A stretch of DNA of 64,000 nt, from positions 1,278,501 through 1,342,500 of the forward strand of contig VCAZ01000040.1 of the NCBI GenBank assembly GCA_005784505.1. The letters are read 5' to 3'. The DNA is from Bagarius yarrelli (lineage: Eukaryota; Chordata; Actinopteri; Siluriformes; Sisoridae). Position numbers and translations under genes: made by a program. Positions 57,701-64,000 of the stretch are shown piece by piece (the first letter of the stretch is position 1; the number at the start of each line of letters is the position of its first letter). Below the pieces are notes generated by a model. The model was not told the DNA's origin, did no database searches, and saw only the letters and a list, made by a program, of their open reading frames with translations.

Positions 57701-60700
57701 GTGCTTTGTCCAAAGAGATTTCCGGCCTTCCCTCTGTGGCTCATTTTGACATGGTCCGCTTGGAATGTGAGGAACTAAAACAAGGACTTGCAAACAAAGC
57801 TCAAACTTTTGCTCAGGTTCTTGTGGCCCAACTGGTCAAGGAACATCATGAGCAATGCATCCAGTAAGTCAACCTAAACTTATTTTCTTTGTAATTTCTG
57901 CATTATTTTCATTTATCTATTTTTAGATTCAATTTATTTTAAAGTATTTAATATGTGATTTTAAAAATGATTTTTAATTAAAGAATCTGTAAAGAGTTTG
58001 AGACTATTCAAGACAAAGCTACAAGAACCCCAGAGACAACAAAAGACATGACAGAGATGATCGCATATATTGATCACGCCAAAACTAAGGGGATAGCAGA
58101 GCTCAGGATTAAAATAATGGTGAGCGCTTAACATTTTATTTTTATCTATATTGTGGACAACTTTAACAATTTTGATAGGAATAATTCCTATTTCTTTTAG
58201 GATATGTATGATAGATTAAATTACCTACTGGATGTACACATCTTTAATGAAGAAGACCTGGAGCTTCATTCGACAGTACTGCTGTGGCCTCGAAATATTT
58301 ATCCAGTTTTTGAGCTCAGTGCTGAGGTAATGTTTACTAATTAGAGATGATGTGGATTTGGCCATCTTGATTTAATACAAGGCAGATATAATGTAAGCTA
58401 CATGGTTATCTTCCCCACCTAGGTGTTGGAAAAAGCCCAGCTGAAAGGAGAGCAGGAGCTGCTGGAAAGGAGAGAGAAGATGATGCTTGAGCTGGAGAGA
58501 CTTATTCGAAAGACGGAGGAGTTTGCTGATTGTTCAGAACTGGATATGATGCAACAGGTAAAAAAAAAAAACAACAACAACCCAAGCCATACTTCTTAAA
58601 AAAAGAGCTATTTCTTTAAAAAAATTATGATTATATATGTGTACATTTGTATATATAGCTTTTATTCTTTTTGTTCAGTATGTGACTGATGTGAGAGCAG
58701 TGCAAAAGAGGCTTCAAGACGTTGAGGAGTTGATTATCTTTGTTAATAAAGAGGAGGCTTTGTACAGCTGGGATCTAACTGTTTATCCAGAGGTTGATAT
58801 AATTAAGGAAAACATTGAACCGTACCAGAAGCTCTTTGTGATGGTACTAAAATGGCAGCGCACTGAAAAGAGGTTTGACCTTCTTATTAAGTAAATTTAG
58901 TTCTGTATATAAGTTTGCCTTTTGACTATGTGATTGTTACAGATTAATTTTCTTTTTTTAGCTCAGTGCATATGTATGAGTTTTTTTTCTATCTCTGGTC
59001 ATGTTTAGATGGATGGATGGTTCGTTCTTAGATTTAAATGGGGAAAGCATGGAGGTAGAGGTAGATGAGTTTTTCCGGGAAATCTACAAGAGTCTAAAGT
59101 TTTTCCAGCAAAAAAAGAAAAAGGCTGAGCAGGAGAAAGTGGCCACAGTCAAAAAACAACCTGGAGAAGTAGTTGAAGACAGACAGGAAAATACTACTGC
59201 TGCAATCTGCTCCAAAGTTTTAGAGCAAATAAAAGAATTCAAGGTAAACCTGAAAATTCTTTGTATAAACCCCATCTGTATAAACTAATTCTTAATTAAG
59301 AATTCTCTGTATAAATCTCATCTGTATAAACTAATTCTTTATTGAGAATTCTCTGTATAAACCCTATCTCTATGTATAAACTAATTTTCTATCTTAAGTT
59401 TTTTGTTTATACAATTATTTAAACAATTCTTTCAATTCTTTGGGTTTACTTTTAAGCATATTTGTATTCTAAAAGATTGATTCAAAATTTCATTATTTTA
59501 GCTCTGCATATTCAAAATGTTTCATCATTTTTTGTTTCTAGGAACACATCCCAACAGTGTCCATACTGTGTAATCCTGGAATAAGAGTTCGACACTGGGA
59601 ACAGATGTCAGAGATTGTGAATGAAGACATAATGCCTAACTCAGGCACCACACTGCGTAAAGTCCTTAAACAGAATCTTGCCCCTTACATGGAGAAGTTT
59701 GAGACCATCAGTGTAGCTGCCAGCAAAGTGAGACACTTAGTTTATTAAAATCCATAATCTGGCATTACCATATAAAATGTTTTGTGGTAATATTTAACTT
59801 TACCGTTCAATTCTGGGTGTTTTTACACATTGTTAACATATTTAAATTGATATTTTAAGCTATATTTGAATAATAAATAATAGATAATGTCATTCTCGGT
59901 ATATACAGGAATACTCTCTGGAGAAGGCTATGCAGAATATGGTGGAGGCCTGGGATGTCATGTCATTTCATCATAATGCATATAGGGAATCTGGTGTGTC
60001 TATTCTTACTTCAGTGGATGAAATACAGGCCATGTTGGATGACCAAATAGTAAAAACCCAGACCATGAGGGGTTCCCCGTTTATTAAGCCTTATGAAGCA
60101 GAGATCAAGGTCACATAGCTTTCACTTGATTCTTTTATTGTAAAAATAAATGCATATAAATTTTTGAGAAATCATTTAATCACTATTGTTGCTTAGGCCT
60201 GGGAGGAACGTTTGATTCGAATCCAGGACACCATAGATGAATGGCTAAAGGTGCAGTCCCAATGGCTCTACTTGGAGCCCATCTTCAGCTCACAGGACAT
60301 CATGCAGCAGATGCCTGAAGAGGGACGTCTATTCCAGATTGTGGACAAAAACTGGAAGGAAGTTATGAAACACTGTGTGAAGGACTCAAAGGTAATTATA
60401 ACATGCTAGTATCACCCCAAAACAACTTAAACTTGTTTCATCCTTATTAGATTTTAATCTTAGTTGCTAGTTTAAAGTAAACACACACAGTAATCTTGTT
60501 TGTTACAGGTTCTACAAGCTACTTCACTACCTGGCCTACTTGAGAAGCTTCAGGACTCAAATAACCTTTTGGATAAAATTATGAAGGGACTAAATGCTTA
60601 CCTTGAGAAGAAAAGACTGTTTTTTCCACGGTATCCGGCTTGTTATGTGATGCTAATATTGATAACCAGCAAAAATAATTTTTTACTCTAGTGACAAAAC

Positions 60701-63700
60701 ATTTCCTAAATTAAGGTTTATATTTTCTCCTTTATTTTTCTCCACAGTTTTTTCTTTTTGTCAAATGATGAGATGCTGGAGATACTTTCTGAAACCAAGG
60801 ACCCTCTCCGTGTACAGCCTCACCTGAAGAAGTGCTTCGAGGGTATCGCCAAGCTGGATTTCCTGCCTAACTTAGACATCCAGGCCATGTACAGTAGTGA
60901 GGGTGAGCGTGTGGGTTTGATTCAGTTGATCTCCACGTCAGAAGCACGGGGAGCAGTGGAAAAGTGGCTTGTGCAGGTGGAGGATATGATGCTGCGAAGT
61001 GTCAGGGACGTAATTAACAGGGCCAGAATGGTACGATTTTGTAATGTATCCTATTATTATTTTGTTATTGGTCTCATACTCAAGACTCTCTGTAGTCTCT
61101 TTACAGTTTTTAGTTTTTGTTATAGCTATACATTACAGATTTTAGATTTATAATGAAAAGACATATAAGAAGAGGTAGGACCAAGTGTTAAACAGTGAAC
61201 ACTGTTGATTACAAACCACCTAATTGTTTGGACATAACAGTTAGTCCCAAAGTGAAGGAAATATCACTTAATATTTGGGTGCAATTTCATCGCAAAAACA
61301 ATACTTTTTTAAGGCAAGAATTTGAAGATACAGTGCAGTTCAATACAAGTGAAAAAACAAATACTTTCTTAATATTCTTTAATAATTGCCACTTAAATTT
61401 GTCTTAAACATACTTATTTATTAATTTCATTATTCATGTTACTACATGACCGTTTTAGACAATGTAGTCAGCTTAAGGTGCTTGCAAATTAATAACATCC
61501 TTGATATTACCTAATAAAATACACGATAATCATGCATGAATCCATTTACGCCTACTGTCAGGTTAAATAGTCTATACCTGCAATAACTGGCAACCTACTA
61601 ACACCAATTAAACTGTTGCATCCCCCTTTTGTGTTTTTTTCCAGGTTTGTGCCATTGCAGTTGAAATGTTGCTAAGTTATTTAAATTACTTAACACATAA
61701 AGATATAAATAATAATTAAATTAAGGTTTAATTTTTATTTATCATATATATCATGTATTCACTTTTGATTTCGAACTTAAATGTCTACAGTTTATTGCAA
61801 AAATTGGCCATATCATATCTGATATTTTGTTGTTTATACAAAGCGACACCATGCCACTGAAAATATTTTTTTTTCTCGAAAGGACTGTTAAGTTTATGTA
61901 TATAGCTTTGTTTCTTAACTTTTTATATTGCATCACAGGCTTACCCCGAGTCTGAGAGGAGTCAGTGGGTTTGTGACTGGCCCGGCCAGGTGGTTCTCTG
62001 TACCTCTCAAATATACTGGACGCTAGAAGTGCACGAAGCTATAAGAAGTGGACTTAATGTAAAAAAACAGTTGACAGTCACTCTCAGTATCACAGCATTG
62101 GTATGTTTTAAGAGCAGTTGTTAAACTAGTGTTTTGTATTTTTGATGGCAGGGTCTGAAGAACTACTATGATAAGCTCCAGAGTCAGTTGAATGACATTG
62201 TGGAGCTGGTCAGGGGAAAACTCCCCAAACAGACACGTACTACTCTAGGAGCACTGGTCACTATAGATGTGCATGCCCGTGACGTTGTAATGGAAATGAT
62301 CCAGAAAGGTTGTTTAGTTTAATAAATTGATGTGAAATAGAAGTTATTGGCTATACACTGACATCATTTTGTAATCATTTGTATTTTTTCATTTGTTTCT
62401 GTTAGGTGTTTCTTGTGAGACAGACTTCTTCTGGTTAGCACAGTTGCGTTACTACTGGAAAAATGAAAATGTCCGCGTCTGCATTATAAACTGTGATGTC
62501 AAATACGCCTATGAGTATTTAGGAAATTCACCTCGTTTGGTCATCACACCGCTAACAGATCGATGCTACAGAACTTTGGTAAACCAGAACACCAACACCA
62601 ACTACTATTGGAATTTATCGAATTATTTGGTTAAACATCATGCTATGTTCAAAAATCCAATCGAATGCCAAGTTCATTGAATGAAAAGTCAACTAAATTA
62701 AACCGCTGTAAAAAAAAATTAACAATTTTTTAAACTTTTCTCCCCTAAATCTCTTAATCAACTTCAGTTCTGATTAAAACTAGACTTTTATGTAGTGCCA
62801 ATTTTTGTGCAGCATCAGATTTAATATTTCAATTTCTCACGAATTTCAAGCCCTATTGACTTTTATTGTAAGGACATTGTTTTATTGCAAAACAAGTTAT
62901 AGCATAATTTTTTTGGGCTTCCCTTTTGGAAGGAAGTAAAATTTGTAATTTTTTATGTTGACCACCGTGTGGTAACATTTTTTGTTCATACTTTCAAAAA
63001 TGATCTCAAGTTTTCTCAAGTCTGTCACCAAAATCATTCACTTTGCTAAAACACGGTAAAATGCATGGCCAGTATAAGAGTAAAAAACGACCTGTAAAAT
63101 CAACATTCAATTCCTGTGTGTTTTATTTCATGATTCCAGATTGGAGCATTTTATCTGAATTTAGGTGGTGCTCCTGAAGGCCCAGCAGGAACAGGAAAGA
63201 CAGAAACTACTAAAGACTTAGCCAAAGCCCTTGCTGTACAGTGTGTGGTCTTTAACTGCTCTGATGGACTTGACTACCTAGCTATGGGGAAGGTCTGTAA
63301 AGCTCTTTTTGATTTCAATTTCAGATTCAATTGCATAACATATAAGAGACTTTGATGTTTATATTAACTAGTGTAATTATACTCACTTTAATTTACCTCA
63401 TTGCATAGTTTTTCAAGGGACTGGCATCCTCAGGGGCATGGGCATGTTTTGATGAGTTTAACCGTATCGAACTGGAGGTGCTTTCTGTGGTGGCACAGCA
63501 GATCTTGTGCATTCAAAGAGCCATTGAATTGAAAGTGGAGACTTTTGATTTTGAGGGTACAGAGCTTCGTCTCAATCCCAACTGCTTTGTAGCCATCACC
63601 ATGAACCCTGGATATGCAGGAAGATCAGAGCTTCCTGATAATCTTAAAGTAAGAACTCAGCTGGCTTGGGCATCCAGGCCTTGGTTTTTTTAAATGGCTA

Positions 63701-64000
63701 CTTAATTGATGTGTTTACTTACCAGTTCTTTTTGCGCATTCTGAATAAATGTTTTTTATATTTCCCTTGTTCGTTTTCTAGGTTTTATTTAGAACAGTGG
63801 CAATGATGGTACCCAACTATGCTCTGATTGCGGAGATCTCCCTGTATTCTTATGGCTTCCTAAATGCCAAACCACTTTCAGTAAAGATAGTAATGACCTA
63901 CAGGTTGTGTTCTGAACAGTTGTCCTCCCAGTTCCACTATGATTATGGAATGAGAGCTGTCAAAGCAGTATTGGTAGCAGCAGGGAACCTCAAACTCAAA
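51762..64000 (+). CDS. dnah12: Axonemal dynein heavy chain 12, 5' part (partial)
   Basis: Inner-arm axonemal dynein heavy chain of the DNAH3/7/12 group; drives ciliary beating. Twenty-seven coding exons run from ATG 51762 to the window end; the phases all agree and give 1467 codons: 51762-51952, 53264-53351, 53441-53467, 53572-53761, 54046-54106, 54187-54345, 55317-55512, 55593-55781, 57283-57436, 57508-57599, 57685-57863, 57984-58119, 58201-58326, 58423-58557, 58679-58872, 59009-59243, 59542-59727, 59909-60109, 60197-60391, 60509-60630, 60748-61030, 61939-62058, 62152-62308, 62406-62578, 63140-63292, 63409-63648, 63782-64000. Residues 1 to about 1230 are tail and linker (KTQTMRGSPFIKP, GLNAYLEKKRLFFPR). 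AAA1 has Walker A GPAGTGKT (1277-1284) and Walker B ACFDEFNR (about 1326-1333). DNAH12 over DNAH7 rests on synteny with slmap, kctd6 and abhd6. Confidence 0.92.
52073..52200 (-). repeat. Teleost interspersed repeat, reverse
   Basis: 'gtagcgcagtggttaaggtgttggactgct', 'ttcccagaaccaccaagttgccactg' and 'ctcccaattgctcagttg': reverse copy of the family seen at 9528-9715, in dnah12 intron 1. Confidence 0.75.
52261..52635. mobile_element. Tc1-like 5' end fragment
   Basis: Opens 'acagtcaagctcaaaattat' with 'tcatacccctgg', a Tc1-family terminus. A second 'ccaaaattattcataccctt' occurs at about 52456. No transposase frame is left. It lies in dnah12 intron 1, directly after the reverse repeat. Confidence 0.55.
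54771..55280. mobile_element. MITE with about 120-bp terminal inverted repeats in dnah12 intron
   Basis: The left arm (54771-54893: 'cgtgattttgccaagtagga', 'gatcctgga', 'gatcccgaatcaacatt', 'gtgtgtgtcgaccaaacccgcc'-like) is matched inverted by the right arm (about 55158-55280). Both arms share 'gattttgccaagtag', 'atcaacatt', 'tgatgtcat' and 'gaccaaacccgcc'. The 260-bp centre has no frame. The right end lies 36 bp before the exon at 55317. Confidence 0.8.
55819..55836. repeat. (AT)n microsatellite
   Basis: A short TA run in the dnah12 intron after exon 55593-55781. Confidence 0.85.
56190..56450 (+). repeat. LINE/SINE tail repeat
   Basis: 'gagccaatgaaatgcattttt', 'cagagcgcagggtcagctatgatacagggcccctggagcag', 'gggttaagggtcttgctcaag' and 'gtggggcttgaaccca': a fish interspersed repeat distinct from the 'cccttatccagag' family in its 5' half but similar in its 3' half. 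Confidence 0.6.
56470..56543 (-). tRNA. Degenerate initiator tRNA-Met (pseudogene)
   Basis: On the minus strand 'ggcgcagcggaagcatgctg' then 'tgcccataacccagaggtca' and 'atgaatcgaaaccatcctct' match vertebrate initiator tRNA-Met, with anticodon CAT. The acceptor stem no longer pairs (5' strand TGGTTTC) and the T and anticodon stems have mismatches, so it is almost surely non-functional. It lies in a dnah12 intron, beside the repeat at 56190-56450. Confidence 0.75.
59243..59395. repeat. Three tandem copies of a ~50-bp unit at a dnah12 splice donor
   Basis: The unit 'gaaaattctttgtataaacc' plus 'catctgtataaactaattctt' is repeated three times with small changes (at about 59254, 59299 and 59349). 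The first copy starts about ten bases after the exon end at 59243. Confidence 0.8.
61031..61938. other. dnah12 intron with unassigned AT-rich DNA
   Basis: Largest intron in the 3' half of the visible gene. It may hold a decayed repeat around 61190-61640 but no element ends could be defined. Confidence 0.35.

Overview
This is a vertebrate nuclear genome segment, almost certainly from a teleost fish. Genes are split by GT-AG introns, microsatellites and AT-rich spacers are frequent, and fish-type repeats (tRNA-derived SINEs, L2- and RTE-like LINE tails, Tc1-like transposons, MITEs) are scattered through introns and intergenic DNA. No prokaryotic operon, CRISPR array or viral genome is visible. 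Species cannot be fixed from the sequence alone.

Layout from left to right: rpl10 (+, about 270-2420) with an intronic SNORA70-type H/ACA snoRNA; a DNase I-like gene of the dnase1l1 type (-, 3483-6689); a BTG/Tob-family gene (+, 10337-11177); osteoglycin/mimecan ogn (+, 12959-16018) with an apparent reading-frame break in its N-terminal exon; uqcc5/smim4 (-, 17394-17985); kctd6 (-, 19257-19943, with an upstream exon near 21311); abhd6 (-, 22066-26180); a 4.8 kb repeat-rich spacer; a short tail-anchored form of slmap (-, 30979-38081) with two alternative membrane-anchor exons; a V-ATPase accessory subunit S1-like gene, atp6ap1-like (-, 43069-47587); and the 5' part of an axonemal dynein heavy chain, dnah12 (+, 51762 to the window end), cut off inside or just after the AAA1 domain. 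For every multi-exon gene except ogn, the exon phases I chose add up to an uninterrupted frame.

The genes do not form one pathway. They cover ribosome structure (rpl10), DNA degradation (dnase1l1-like), growth control and mRNA turnover (BTG), extracellular matrix (ogn), respiratory complex III assembly (uqcc5), a CUL3 adaptor (kctd6), endocannabinoid and lipid hydrolysis (abhd6), membrane-associated coiled-coil scaffolding (slmap), V-ATPase (atp6ap1-like) and ciliary motility (dnah12). What unites them is synteny: kctd6, abhd6, slmap, dnah12 and uqcc5 have human counterparts on 3p14-p21, while rpl10, dnase1l1 and the atp6ap1 family recall human Xq28.

I see no wholly new biological system. 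The best leads are the ogn frame break, an Asp in place of the usual Gly in the ABHD6 oxyanion-hole motif, a palindromic X-box ahead of dnah12, a MITE ending 36 bp before a dnah12 exon, the alternative slmap anchors without FHA exons nearby, a kctd6 upstream ORF that overlaps the start codon across a splice junction, and an unassigned exon-like segment at 38565-38755.
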